From NCBI RefSeq assembly GCF_000002985.6, contig NC_003283.11, forward strand, positions 16,369,501 through 16,433,500: 64,000 nt of DNA. Direction: 5' to 3'. Below are positions 32,727 to 44,286 of the stretch, in pieces. The notes beneath the pieces are model-generated. The model was not told the DNA's origin. It saw only the letters and a list, made by a program, of their open reading frames with translations, and did no database searches. Position 1 is the first letter of the stretch; every line of letters starts with the position of its first letter. Position numbers and translations under genes: made by a program. This stretch comes from Caenorhabditis elegans. Taxonomy: Eukaryota > Nematoda > Chromadorea > Rhabditida > Rhabditidae.

Positions 32727-35646
32727 ATGGCTGGAATTGTGCGGAAGTTCTTCAAAAGTAAGAAAACGAAAAAAGAAGAGCTCTTCGACGACGATGATGA
32801 TTATGCAGAGGTAAGGGCGAATTTGTTAATAAAAATTATTGAATTTTGCGAAAATCTCCTTTTTGTCACCTCCCAGCAGCCGGAAACTGGCTTTTTGTTT
32901 GAAATATTCGCCAAATTTAGCGTTTGCTTATTAAAAACCCGAAAATTTCTGATTTTTTCCAATAAAAACAAGGAAAATTCGAATTTTCCAGTTAAAAATC
33001 TATTGAAATCCCTATTTTCCGTTGAAAATCCAAAAAAAATCGGCAAATTTCCGAGAAAAATTCTTTTTTTTTAAACAAGAAACCAGAAAAACCAGGTTTT
33101 CCAATAAAATAACTTTAAAAAATTCCAGTTTATCATGTAAAAATCAAGAAATATTCGAATTTTCCGATAAAAAAGCGGAAAATTTCTGATTTTCCCTCTA
33201 TAAAACCAGAAAATATTGACTTTTTCAAGAAAATTCTTTGTTTTCCTCAAAAAACCTTAAAATCCTGATTTTTCACGGAAGAATCCAGAAAATGTTCAGT
33301 TTTAATAAGAAAAATCTAGAAAAATCCGGTTTTTCCACTAAAAAGCGGAAAATTTTTGATTTTCTTCAATGAAAACACAAGGAAAATTCGAATTTTCCAG
33401 TTAAAAATCTATTAAAATCCATATTTTCCGCTGAAAACACAAAAAAAGCCAATTTCAGAATAAAATTCAATTTTTTAACAAAAAAAAACGGAAAATCTAG
33501 ATTTTTCAACGAAAAAATCCAGAAAAACCGGGTTTTCCAATGAAATAACTTTAAAAATTCCAGTTGATCATGTAAAAATCGAGAAATATTCAAATTTCCC
33601 GATAAAAAGACAAGAAAAATGGTTAATAGTCAGAAAAATTCCATTACAACAAAAATATACCAAAAAAAATTCGAGTTTTCCAATAAAAAATCAGAAAAAT
33701 GCCTTTTTTTTCAATTCAAAAGCGCGATACAAATCCAAAAAGCCAAAAAAATGTTTTTTTTTAAATTTTTCTGTAAAATCTGAAAAATTGTATTTTCTCA
33801 TAAAAAACAACCTGAAATTTTCAATTTTTTAAAATAAAAAACCCAATTTTTTTAAAAAATCAAATATTTTTCAGCTACAACCCGGTCCATCACCAAAACC
33901 CTATAGATTTACTGAATCTGAACCTCCTGTTCCACCACCACCACCAACTACAACAACTCCAAAACTTCATCACGATGAAACTCTCGACCTTGACGCGACA
34001 TTTGATCAACCAAATCTCAAAAGGCGACGAGTTCACCTCGATCGTTCTAGTCCAGAAAATCAATATCCAAGTGAAGATTCGATTTACGAGTTCACCCAAT
34101 TTACACTACAAAAATGGGAACACGAAGAGTCTCGGCGACAAGAAAAACGGAAAAGAAAGCGAGTTGCTGAGCGAATTGAACGGGAAAATTATGTGCATAA
34201 TGCTATGGAAAATTTCAATTTAAATATGCCGAGCGTGTCGGATGTGGAGAAGCTTCGCCGAGAACGAGATCAATTTAAGAAGGAAATGGAAAAGTATCGG
34301 AGCAAATGTGAGAAGCTTGAGAAGAGATGTGAGCAGTTGGAGATGGAAAAGAAGAATTCGGTGCCAGTTTTTCAGGTAAAAATTTGCAGTGAAATTGGAC
34401 TATTTTCGCAAATTTTGGCATTAAATCGTCAAAAATTGTATTTTATGATTAAAAAACTATACATTTAGCGATTTTCAGCGAAATTTTGCGATTTTCAGCA
34501 AGAATTTTAGCAAATTTGAATGCTAAAAATTAGCAAAAACGGACTAAAATTAAGAATTCCAGCAAAAAAAAACTGCACACTTCTCCTAGAGGGGTACAAA
34601 AACTGCGTGAAACCACGCCCATTTTTCTGTGCGGCACTGTTGGTTTTTTTTCGATTTCGACGCAAATTTGTCTTTCTTTGCCGATTTTTTTTTGCGTTTT
34701 TGATGTTGAAGAAATTTTAAATTCTTAAAAATACACTTTTCATGTTATTTTCCACTCGGAGAGGGAATTTTGCGTATTTTCAAATTTTTTTTCCTAAAAA
34801 ACGTCAAAAATACAAAAAAATACCTTCTCCGAGTAAAAATCTACATGAAAAGTGTCACAATTAAAAAAAAATGGATGAAAAATACGAATTTCCTTCGAAA
34901 TTCAAAAAATTACAAAAGTACGGCACGGAAAAATGGGCGTGTCTTAGCGCCAAGTTCGCGGTAATTCAAATTCCAAAAATTGTCAGAGCAGTTCTGTCGA
35001 TTTACGCGGCCCGTGTACTCCTCGTGGAGAAGTGTGCATTTGTTTTCAGAAGATCCTGCATTTCTTGGCTTAAACCCCTACGGTAGCCGGTCTCGACACG
35101 AAAATTGTTGTAAAGTGCAAAACAAGTATGCGCCTTTAAGGATTACTGTATTTTCAAAATTTCTTCATCGATTTTTCATAGTGTTCCGAATAAATTTTTA
35201 AAAATCTAAAATAAAATTCCCATTTTCCGTAAAACTACAGTAATCTTTAAAGGCGCACACCTTTTCAAATTTAACAAAAATTTTAAAAAATCACAAAATT
35301 TCACGTCTCGGAAATAAATAAAAATTTTCAGCCATTCAACAGCAATTTCTACTTTGGACCGGCGACAGCTTCAACTCTTCAACCATTCCAACTACAACCT
35401 CCGGCTCTTCAATTCACACACTCGTTCAACTTCACCGCATTACCCTCTACTTCTGCACCATTCCCACCGGCTCCTTCTGCTGCTGCTCCAGCACCTTCCC
35501 CGTTCAGCCAAATGGGACCTGTTGGACCAATGGCTCCACGATATACTGATCCGATCACCGTGTACGATTACAATGATGATGATGATACTTCGTTGAGTGA
35601 TCTGTCGAATAGTTCGAAAAGTGATATTTCTGATGATCTCAAGTGA
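32727..35646 (+). CDS. 299-aa protein with basic region and leucine-zipper-like coil
   Basis: Exons 32727-32810, 33875-34375 and 35332-35646. The first 28 residues are Lys-rich then acidic (MAGIVRKFFKSKKTKK, then DDDDDYAE). Exon 2 has a Pro run, a nuclear-type NLKRRRVHLD, and a very basic stretch (EKRKRKRVAERIER). About 30 residues later a coil shows hydrophobic residues every seven (L, F, Y, L, L in KLRRERDQF...EQLE). Exon 3 is Pro/Ala/Ser-rich with an acidic end. The basic region is not directly joined to the zipper, so a classical bZIP factor is not shown; a nuclear regulator is an inference. The ATG lies 2 nt after a tttttcgattttag acceptor. Introns of about 1.06 and 0.96 kb are AT-rich; the first is full of gaaaatttcc-type low-complexity units. 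Confidence 0.65.
32811..33874. repeat. AT-rich low-complexity intron of gaaaatttccgatttttcc units
   Basis: Loose repeats of attttccgataaaaa, gaaaatccagaaaa and ttttcc extend over most of the 1.06-kb intron, giving many short chance reading frames. I see no gene in it. Confidence 0.5.
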
Positions 35647-36262
35647 AACATGAATAATCTACTTATAGAAATGTGTGAATATTTTTTTTTGGATTTCCAA
35701 TGCGTGTAACATTCGTCTTTTTATGTTTTTTTTCAAATTCACAATTAAACAATAAATCATATTACTTGTATTTCGAGGAGCTGGACACAGGGTCTTGACA
35801 CGACAATTTTAAATATTTACTTACGGACTTTTTTCAATAAATAATTATATTTTCAATGAAAAGCTAATGTTCGAAATCACAAAGGAGCACAACCAATTCA
35901 AAATCAGCGCTGATTTTTTGTTCAATTTTCCGTCTTTTTTTCCTGAATTTTACGAAGTTTTCTGCAGTTTTTGTCATGTTTTACAGCAAAAAAACCATAT
36001 AATCTTGAAAAAAATAGCTGCAACAAAACGCGCTCCATTGACAAAATCTCAAGTTACTGTAGGCAATCTGCAAATTTGCGCCGCGGTGTTTGCGGCCTCC
36101 GCTCATATTAAAAAAAATATTTTAAAAATTATTCTTTAAATTTTAAACCGTTTTACAAAGTTTTTTTCTTCATTTTTCAATCTTTTTTCTTCGATTTTTC
36201 CAATTTTTAATATAAATTTTTGCCGAAAATGCTTATAAATATTTATTTTCAGGTTTCTGGCA
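35647..36262. other. Intergenic between two coiled-coil genes
   Basis: AATAAA at 35751 ends the upstream gene. ttattttcag at 36242-36251 is a strong 3' splice site only 11 nt before the next ATG with no upstream exon, so it is a likely trans-splice (spliced leader) acceptor. Confidence 0.5.
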
Positions 36263-38107
36263 ATGGATAACTTCACAATTTGGGTTGACGCTCCCACTGA
36301 AGCACTTATTGAGACACCAGTTGATGACCAATCGTCAGGCTTTCTTCGCGATGAGATCATGCTCACACAGCAATACGTTCTTGAGAAGCTTGACGAGCAG
36401 ACTGAGCAAGATAAAGGCGAGCAAACTGATGAGCAGGCGGCGAAATCTCGCGAGCTGGCTTCTCAAGTTCAAACCGAGTCGCAACGAATGCATGATATAA
36501 AGAAGGAGCTTAACGTATTCAAAGAGTCGTGCAAGTCGATCGAATTGCAACTTGTCTCTGTCAAAAGTGAGAAAATGTTCAATTTTTCTTGAAAATCATC
36601 ACTGAAAATATCCAATTTCAGAAAGCATCCCAGATCGCACCAAGCTACAATCAGGCGAAAAGGAGAAAAGTCTTAATGAAGCGGATTATGAGTTATCCAA
36701 ATTCGAAGATTTGTTGTCTAGTCGTGAAAGAGAGCTCACTAAGATAATTCAACGCGAACAATCTCGTAATAACGGAGAAGCTAAAAATGAGTGCAAGGTT
36801 AGTTATTGAATATTCTTTTTTAAATTATCAATTGAATATTTTCAGAGGCTTCGTGAAATGATCATGGCAGCCAAGCAGAAACATGAAAAATTGGTGGAGC
36901 TGAATTCGTCGTGCGCAATGATGCAAGCGAAATACGATGAAATGATAATTCGCCAAGGTATTAAATTCTTCAGTAAATAGAAAATATGAAATGTTCTTCT
37001 AAATTTCAGATCAAGACCGAGAAGCGCTCGAAGAGGGAAAACTGAATCTCAAAGCATCAGAGGAGAAGTTGGAGCAAATGAGGGAAGATTGCGTCACACT
37101 CCGTTCTCAGCTATTTCAATTCGAAGCAAGCCGTTCGCAAGACAAAACGACTGAAATTGAAAAGGAAATCGAAAAGATCACAGCGGAGACTGCAAAAGTT
37201 CGAGTGGAAAATGAACAGCTGAAAGCTTCCCTCTCAAAGATCAAGGAGGATACGAAAATATTAAAATTGAAGTATGAGGCACGTCAACAAGAAGACATCG
37301 AGAATAAGAAATTGATTGAAGAGCGCAAAAGATCAATTATCGAACTTCTTCGTCGAAAAATTGCTGAAAAGAAGAAATCAAATACAGTTAAAGGATCAGA
37401 TCGAAAGAAAATCACCAGTCTCAAAAAAGCAATTGCTAAAGAACAAGAGAAGCTAGAGAAAGGAAAGAAGGAACTGGAGCAGCTCCAATCTTCAAAAACG
37501 GAGAGTGATCTTGAAGAAGAGGTTATTCCTTAAATATATAGTACTGTAACCAATAATTTTTTATTGTTCAGATCTCTGCTATGCAGTTGGAAATCAATGA
37601 CTATGATAAGCAAATCAAGGACGCCGCCAAGGAACACGAGAAGTTGTTCAATCAAGTAATAATAATTTTTGAATTTAATACAGAGTTATTTGTAGACTCA
37701 AAATGTGCCCAAAAGAACCAATTTCGCTATGAAACAAGAAAATTTTATTGTGGTTCAAAATTTACCCCATTTTTCGATAGTTTTTTCAACGGAAATTGTT
37801 CACTAATTTTTTTTCCATTTTTCAGATTAAAGAACAACGTGCTGCAAACGGCGATCAATTTAACGACACCATCGATATCGTGGAATCCGACTATTCAGAT
37901 CGAGTAGTTCCGCCGCAGCCAAGTGTAGAAGTTACTCCAGTACACCGACAAGTGTCTCATGATGTATTCTCGGCGCCATTGATGACGAGCACACCACTTA
38001 CCGCAGCTACCAGACCGTTGAAACGAACTCGTGCGGCCGATCGTCTTAAAACGAGAGCCGAAGCTCATACTGCAGATGTTCGCCGAAAGAGAGGAGGGAA
38101 GAAATAA
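36263..38107 (+). CDS. Long coiled-coil protein, 489 aa
   Basis: Six exons: 36263-36566, 36622-36797, 36846-36957, 37010-37521, 37572-37655 and 37826-38107; all junctions keep frame. The N-terminus (MDNFTIWVDAPTEALIETP) is acidic. Residues from about 40 to 390 are continuous coiled coil, rich in Glu, Lys, Gln and Ser, with no Cys clusters or globular motif. The C-terminal 90 residues are Pro/Thr-containing and end in a very basic tail (RPLKRTRAADRLKTRAEAH, then RRKRGGKK). The layout, long coil plus basic tail, recalls kinetochore, centrosome or chromatin scaffold proteins, but no family is recognised. The ATG is 11 nt downstream of a probable trans-splice acceptor. It follows another coiled-coil gene on the same strand, with 0.6 kb between them. 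Confidence 0.75.
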
Positions 38108-38462
38108 TGTGTGTGTGGGGAAGAAACGACTATGTACCATTTCAATCTTGTGCTATTTTTTTTTGTGTTTTTAGAGTTTTATATAAAGTAATTTGCGGCA
38201 ACGAGAGAGAAAAAACCAGATTTCAATTCTTCTCGAATTGCAGGAAGAATCTTTTTTCAAAAAAACTCCCCGACAAATTGGCCAATTTGAACGGGAATTG
38301 TTCTCGCATGTCTTGTCTAAGTTCAAACACTTTTTTTTTTAATTCCCACAGGTCAACACACAATGCACGCCTTCCACTAGACATTCCTCCAATTTTTCCG
38401 CCCTTTTAATCTGATTTTTTTTGCAAAGGCGGCGGAAGACTTTATCTACATACTTACCTCAA
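38108..38462. other. Intergenic upstream of glycosyltransferase gene
   Basis: No element is recognised; it is AT-rich with a poly-T run at 38331. The 355 bp between genes on the same strand could just hold a promoter or be part of a loosely spaced operon. Confidence 0.3.
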
Positions 38463-40770
38463 ATGTCTCAACAAAGACAATTGCCCTATTCGGTTATTCT
38501 ACTTATTTTGGGATTTACTTTTATAATTTACTTAGTTTCTCCCACAACACTCCTCAATCTGTTCTATGGAGAATTTGGTGAGATCTTCGAGCTTCTTGTT
38601 TCTCTGAAAAGTACATTTTCTTTAGATCCTTATCTATCGGCGGACCGGAAAGTTGTCGTTTACGAGAAAATGATTGAGGCATTGAGGAATATGGATAAAT
38701 ATTGTAAAGATCGAAGGTTCTATTGCAAACGGCCCGAAACTCGACATGTGGATTGCAGACGGGTCCTTCGAGGGGATAAGGTTGGCAGCCGACATCTTAC
38801 TGGTTTTTATTTTATTTGTTACTTAGACGTCTGAAACTGAGAATTTACCCCATAACTTACGCTCAAGGGTCTCGCCACGCCGACAACGGGTTACTGTAAC
38901 GGTTTTATTTATATTTATATTCATGGACTCGACACGATATACAGTTTAAAAAACTAAACGTGGCAAGATTAGACGTTTACGTAATAAATATTAATCACGG
39001 AAAACTGTTATAAAGGGCATCTTCAAGTATCTATGTATTATGGATCAGGACATTTGAAAATCGCTGTTTTTTTTTCGTTTTTGTGTGAAATTGAACATTT
39101 ATCGAAAATAAATCTCGGTTTCTAAATGAGAAAAAAACAATAAAATGACTTCGTCTTAAGCCTAACTATGTCGAAGCCTAAGCCTAAGCCTACGCTTAAG
39201 CCTAAGCAATATAATATATTCCTAAGCTTTTTTTAAAAGTTTTTTCAGGCTTATCTCCAATCTCTCACTGGCATCAATCGGATCCCCTTAATCGAAAACC
39301 CGTTTCTAAACCTGACCTGCTCCGCTATCAAAAACCGAATCATACCGAAATCTTCTCAATTCAAGCTTCTAATGCTTAATGGCACTGCATTTGCAAGAAT
39401 TGTGTTCGCCGACTATGAGTTTATTGAGAAACAAGTACAAGCTTCCTATCACCCGCAAAACTTCTTCTGCTTTGCAGTCGATGCGAATTCTTCCGCAGAG
39501 TTTCAGAAAAGAATGAAGGCACTTGAAAGGTGTCTGCCTAATGTATTTGTACTGCCAGGTAGGTTTACCTCTAATTGTAGTGCACCATGCCTTCCAGATT
39601 CTAGTCACTGAATCCTACGATAGCAAGGGCCATAACATCAATTTGGCACATTACAACTGCATGAAGAGACTTGAGGCTTCACGTGGATGGGGATACCTGA
39701 TGCTTCTGCAAAATCATGATGTTATCACTAAATCAGTATATGAGTTGGATCGAATATTCGATTTGCTCGCCGGAGCCAACGATGTGTTCATGTCCAAAGA
39801 GATTCCAGGAAGGAGGAATAAACATTCAAAGTGGGATTTGAAATCTTTGAGACTTTTTCGAAATGGTTAGGAAAAGTGAGAAACTATGAAGAAATTCGGG
39901 GAATTTTTTAGAATCAAGAAATTCGGATTACGAACTTGAAATTTCAAGTGGTTTTGTGCAGGCGTCGCTGTCGAGAGCTGTAGTGGAATGGTTGGTGAAT
40001 GAAGTTGATGTATCGATTCTTTTGCAGCAGTTGAATATGACGGTAAGTGAAGATTGAGCTCAGGTTTAGGCGTAGGCGTAGACTTAGGCTTAGGTTTAGG
40101 CTCAATATCAAATATGAATAGGCTTTGTAATGTTATCGATTAAATTACCAGATTTCCGGAATATGGCGCTGATGAGCAGTTTATCTCAACTTTCCAATCG
40201 AACCAGGATTTCAAAATGCCAGGTCATTTTACAAATGAATGCTTCCACAATGACACATCTGTTTCCTTTATTTCAAGGCATTAGTTTTTTCTGTCTGTAA
40301 AAGTTAAAAATGAAAAGAAAATATTCAGATTCTCGCGTTGGGTACCCATAAATCTCGAGAGATCTTCCAATTGTGCCTCTGGTACCGTAAGACATGATAT
40401 TTGCATTTTCGGGATTGAAGACTTCCTCGCAGTTTCAAAATATCCCACTCTGAGTTTTAATAAGGTTTTCGGCAATAACGGCCACCTCGGCAACTTACAA
40501 TTCATTTCAGATGCTTCCAGCATTTGATTTTTCCATTATAGAGTGTACCGCCGAGCTTTTGCATAACCGGACCTATTTGGGACAAAGGGATTATAACTTG
40601 GAAGATGATATTTATAAAAATTTAGTTTCAGTAAGTTTGAGCTGCTGGAATGTTATTTAAAAAAACAGTTGAAATTTCAGGTTCAATACCATGAAAATCA
40701 TAAAAAATCGGACTACAAATTGAATTGCACTTCGAATTTCAAACCTTGGAACTATCTAGATTACCTTTAA
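38463..40770 (+). CDS. Core-2/I-branching N-acetylglucosaminyltransferase-like (GT14), possibly decaying
   Basis: Exons: 38463-38780, 39249-39548, 39598-39865, 39912-40042, 40152-40277, 40329-40464, 40511-40630 and 40681-40770. An N-terminal anchor (YSVILLILGFTFIIYLV) marks a type II Golgi protein. Catalytic-domain blocks of the Core-2/I family are ARIVFADYEFIEKQVQASYH, AHYNCMKRLEASRGWGYLML, QNHDV, VQASLSRAVVEWL, CASGTVRHDICIFGIEDF and the end FDFSIIECTAELLHNRTY. Such enzymes add beta-1,6-GlcNAc branches to glycans. Three oddities: the exon 4/5 join is one base out of frame, the donor after exon 5 is GC rather than GT, and exons 2/3 are joined by a 49-nt intron with weak donor gtactg. A degenerating gene or an unusual structure is possible. 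Confidence 0.65.
39154..39208. repeat. Degenerate interstitial telomere-like repeats (GCCTAA)n
   Basis: gaagcctaagcctaagccta and cttaagcctaagc are the complement of TTAGGC units. They lie in intron 1 of the glycosyltransferase gene. Confidence 0.8.
40061..40105. repeat. Degenerate interstitial TTAGGC repeats
   Basis: caggtttaggcgtaggcgta, then gacttaggcttaggtttagg, lie in the intron after exon 4 of the glycosyltransferase gene, opposite in orientation to the run at 39154. Confidence 0.75.
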
Positions 40771-41212
40771 TTAGAATTACATCTAATTGTACCTTACAAG
40801 ATCATCTAGATTTTTATAGACTACACAAGCTGTTTTCTTTTCTAGTCCAAACTGAATAAATTTGTTATTAATAATTATTATGTTACATTTTTCTGGAATA
40901 GTCGCAAACAATCAAGAACGTCTCACAGTATCCTGAGCTGGAAATCGGTTTGTTGGCTCAATTCTCGTGCAATGCCTGGGAATTTGAGAAAATCCAAAAT
41001 TTTGCCGGAATTGAAAATTGAAAATATGGTATAAAACATGGTACCAACCCTTCATCAGAAAATTTAAAAAACTTTCAACCAACTAAACTTGATTTTTGCT
41101 ATAAGCCTACAGGTGAAATTGCAAATTCAAAAATGAAAGCGCTATTGCTCAAAAATCGAGAGTACGCTTTCTGTTTTGCTACATGTGTTAAAACGTGCAC
41201 ATTTAAATAAAA
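40771..41212. other. Intergenic upstream of srh cluster
   Basis: AATAAA occurs at 40855. The segment around 41080-41165 (ggtgaaattgcaaattcaa and similar) has weak likeness to the upstream region of the second srh copy near 43070-43120, which suggests that the tandem duplication included promoter sequence. Confidence 0.45.
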
Positions 41213-42343
41213 ATGACCTGCACATACCGGCACAGTTTTCTCGAATCCGACGAATTCTATGCATATTCTCTGCATTTTCTCTCAATATTCCAAATTCCAC
41301 TTCACATTTTTGGCACTTACATTGTATTGTTTAAAACACCTATTCATATGGAACGTGTCAAACTTTCAATGCTTGTTCTACATTTGACGTACGTACATAT
41401 ACGAAAAAAAAATTCAAATCAAAATGATTATAAAACTTCTAGATTCGCATGGCTCGATGTATACCTTACAATTTTAAGTATTCCAGTTATACTATTCCCA
41501 ATCGTATCAGGTTATCCTCTGGGGCTGCTGTATTATTTAGGAGTTCCCATAAGGTTGATGGTGTACTTCGGATTTACCTCTCTATATCGTAAGTTTACGC
41601 TAGCATTTTCTGAGTTAAAAAATATATATTATAAATTTCTACCTTCCTTACAAATATCATTTTCAGTCGTAACTCCTGGAATCATACTATTTTTTGAAAA
41701 TCGCTATAACTATCTAGTCCGTACTGATTCTACAAGTCAAAGTCGGAAGATCAAACGAGTCATCCAACATTTCATCAATTATCTTCTCGCATTCCTAGCA
41801 TTCCTTCCAGCTGCACTAGAAGATCCAGATATTGCCAGAGCTCGTGAATATGCTCGTCAAAAACTTCCATGTTTCCCCCCGCAAATCATCGATAGCTCTC
41901 GATTTTTTATACTAGGAACTGATACAACTCTTTTCTTATTGGGAGTGATCCCTTTTCTAATCATTGGCTGGACACAAATTGCAACATTTTTCATTAGAAC
42001 TTCTAGATATATCTACAAAACCAAGGCCCAATCCGAGAGGACTTCAAGTATGCAGAAACAATTTTTCAAATCCCTCTGTATTCAAATTGCAATACCTGTA
42101 GTAATTATATTAATCCCCGGAGGATATGTAATTTATACAAGTGTCAGTGGTAATTTCGACTTGGCTTTAACCCATATTTCAATTATTTGGATTTCAACTC
42201 ATGGACTATTTGCAACTGTTGTGATGATTGTGGTCCACAAGCCGTATCGCCAGGCAACTCTGGAAGTTTTGAGACTATCAAAACCTCAAGGATTACATCA
42301 TATTCGTGTTGTGCCTGTTTCAGCTTCCTATAATATTGATTGA
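41213..42343 (+). CDS. Seven-TM chemoreceptor, class H (srh), copy A, intact
   Basis: Exons 41213-41388, 41443-41588 and 41667-42343 give 332 aa. The introns (54 and 78 nt) are multiples of three without stops, so the unspliced reading of 376 aa is also open, but paralogue alignment shows they are introns. srh landmarks are the N-terminal FLESDEFYAYSLHFLSIFQ, PLHIFGTYIVLFKTP, FPIVSGYPLGLLYYLGVP and ENRYNYLVR. Further on are KTKAQSERTSSMQKQFFKSL before TM6 and HGLFATVVMIVVHKPYR in TM7. The tail ends SASYNID. It is a member of a three-gene tandem array with copies B and C and is the only one with no inactivating change. Confidence 0.85.
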   Translation: MTCTYRHSFLESDEFYAYSLHFLSIFQIPLHIFGTYIVLFKTPIHMERVKLSMLVLHLTYVHIRKKNSNQNDYKTSRFAWLDVYLTILSIPVILFPIVSGYPLGLLYYLGVPIRLMVYFGFTSLYRKFTLAFSELKNIYYKFLPSLQISFSVVTPGIILFFENRYNYLVRTDSTSQSRKIKRVIQHFINYLLAFLAFLPAALEDPDIARAREYARQKLPCFPPQIIDSSRFFILGTDTTLFLLGVIPFLIIGWTQIATFFIRTSRYIYKTKAQSERTSSMQKQFFKSLCIQIAIPVVIILIPGGYVIYTSVSGNFDLALTHISIIWISTHGLFATVVMIVVHKPYRQATLEVLRLSKPQGLHHIRVVPVSASYNID

Positions 42344-43186
42344 AAACCAATTTTGTCTTATCAAAAAACCAATTTTTGAAGAGTAATATTTGACAATGTT
42401 TAATTCCACCTGTTTTTTTCAAGTTTAGAGTACGTTGTAAAACTTGCATTTGCACATAAAATAAACTTTTCACGTCTGCGTTCGTAGTTTGTAGTTTTAG
42501 ATTTAAACTCCGAGCAAAGAAAGCCGTCTCAAAATTACATAGTATTGCAATCGTAGTGGCTATCGGAAAAAAACCAGGGAGTTTTTCCCACATCTGCAGA
42601 AAAATAATTTTCTTGAAATGCTTCTTTTAAATTTATTTGAATTTATGAAAACTTATATTTTCTTCTTGTACAATATTTCCCACAATTTTTGGTAATCTCT
42701 TATGATTTTTTCTGGTTTTTTAATTTTGTGCATAAATGGCACCCCTCTTAAGTTGGTAAGAAAAACGGGCACACGTGGTTTCAGGCTGTCTCATTGCGGT
42801 TTGATCTACAAAAAATGCGGGAATTTTTTGCCCAAAAAAAAGTGACGTCAGCACGTTCTTAACCATGCGAAATCAGTTAAGAACTCTGCGTCTATTCTCC
42901 CGCATTTTTTGTAGATCAAGCCGAAATGAGACATTCTGACATCACGTGCGGGCACAGTTCTAAGAGACTTTCTTCGATGAATTGGATCCATATTTTTTCT
43001 AAACAGACATTTTTCACACTGTCCAGAAAGAAAAACATTTCAAAATCGAATACTTCGTAGTAGCAACGTAAACTTGATTTTCGCTATATGTAGCAGACAG
43101 GTGAAATTGCGAAATGACAAACACAATAATTGTTTAGCAAAAATCATTATACATAGTTGTTACATATGTTGCTCATTTGAGAAAGA
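42344..43186. other. Intergenic between srh A and srh B
   Basis: It holds the best-preserved CACGTG-family element (42772-42948). The 43000-43186 part is the presumed promoter of copy B. No further gene is visible; the antisense frame at 42183-42593 is a shadow. Confidence 0.45.
42772..42948. mobile_element. CACGTG-family inverted-repeat element, copy 4, with flanking duplication
   Basis: 177 bp starting CACGTGGTTTCAGGCTGTCT and ending AGACATTCTGACATCACGTG. It has inner inverse parts tttgatctacaaaaaatgcg and cgcattttttgtagatcaag, and the core gtgacgtcagcacgttctta. CGGGCA flanks both sides (42766-42771 and 42949-42954), probably a target-site duplication. Confidence 0.8.
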
Positions 43187-44286
43187 ATGACCTGCACATA
43201 TCGCCAGAGTTTTCTAGAATCCGACGATTTCTATGCATATTCTCTTCATTTTCTTTCAATATTCCAAGTTCCACTTCACATTTTTGGCACCTACATTGTA
43301 ATTTGGAAAACTCCTGTGCATATGGAACGAGTTAAGCTTTCAATGCTCATTTTACACTTAACGTTTGGGAAATAATCTTGAAGTACACTAATTGGATTTT
43401 TTTTCCAGATTCGCATGGCTCGATGTATACCTTACAATTTTTAAGTATTCCAGTTATACTATTTCCTATTGTGTCAGGTTATCCTCTGGGGTTGCTGTAT
43501 TATCTAGGATTTCCTATAAGGATGATGGTGTACTTGGGGTTTACCTCTCTTTATCGTAAATTAATTTATTTTTTTAAAAGTTAAGTTCGGTAACAAATAA
43601 TATTTGCAGTCACAACTCCTGGAATTATATTCTTCTTTGAAAATCGCTACAACTATCTAGTACGCACTGACGCTACACATCGAAGTCGGAAAATCAAACG
43701 AGCAATTCACTATTTCCTAACTTACCTTTTATCGTTCCTAGCATTCCTTCCAGCTGCACTAGAGGAGCCAGACCTTGCCAGAGCTCGTGAATATGCCCGC
43801 CAAAAACTTCCCTGTTATCCCCCACAAATAATCAATAGCCCTCGATTTTTTATATTAGGAAATGACACGACCCTCTTTCTAGCGGGTGTGATCCCTTATC
43901 TAATCATTGGTTGGATTCAAATCATGACATTCTTCATTGGAACTTCTAGATTTATCTACAAAACCAAGGCCCAATCCGAGAGGACTTCAAGTTTGCAGAA
44001 GCAATTTTTCAAAGCCCTCTGTATTCAAATTACGATCCCTATAGTAATTATAATGATCCCCGGCGGATATGTAATTTATACAAGTGTTAGTGGTAATTTC
44101 GACTCGGCTTTAACCCATATTTCAATTATTTGGATTTCAACTCATGGACTATTTGCTACTGCTGTGATGATTGTGGTCCACAAGCCGTATCGCCAGGCAA
44201 CTCTGGAAGTGTTAAGACTTGCAAAACCTCAAGGATCTTATCATATTCGTGTTGTGCCTGTTTCTGCTTCGTATAATATTGATTGA
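43187..44286 (+). pseudogene. srh chemoreceptor copy B with +1 frameshift
   Basis: Exons 43187-43362, 43409-43555 and 43610-44286 match copy A (176, 146 and 677 nt) except that exon 2 is 147 nt. The extra base is a T at 43438-43442, where the reading is acaatttttaagtattcc against acaattttaagtattcc in copy A. Upstream of it the frame encodes FAWLDVYLTI; beyond it the correct sequence LSIPVILFPIVSGYPLGLLY is one frame away. All other parts, including HGLFATAVMIVVHKPYR and the SASYNID end, are intact and close to copy A in sequence. A very young pseudogene, or a base-call error in a T run. Confidence 0.8.

Noticed and set aside
41213-42343. Uninterrupted 376-aa reading of srh A as a single exon
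   Set aside because: The two extra segments carry splice consensus and are removed in the paralogues; they also insert hydrophilic residues into conserved loops.
42183-42593. 136-aa antisense frame over srh A
   Set aside because: It is a shadow of the coding strand with no family similarity or splice support; the same shadow appears over copy B.
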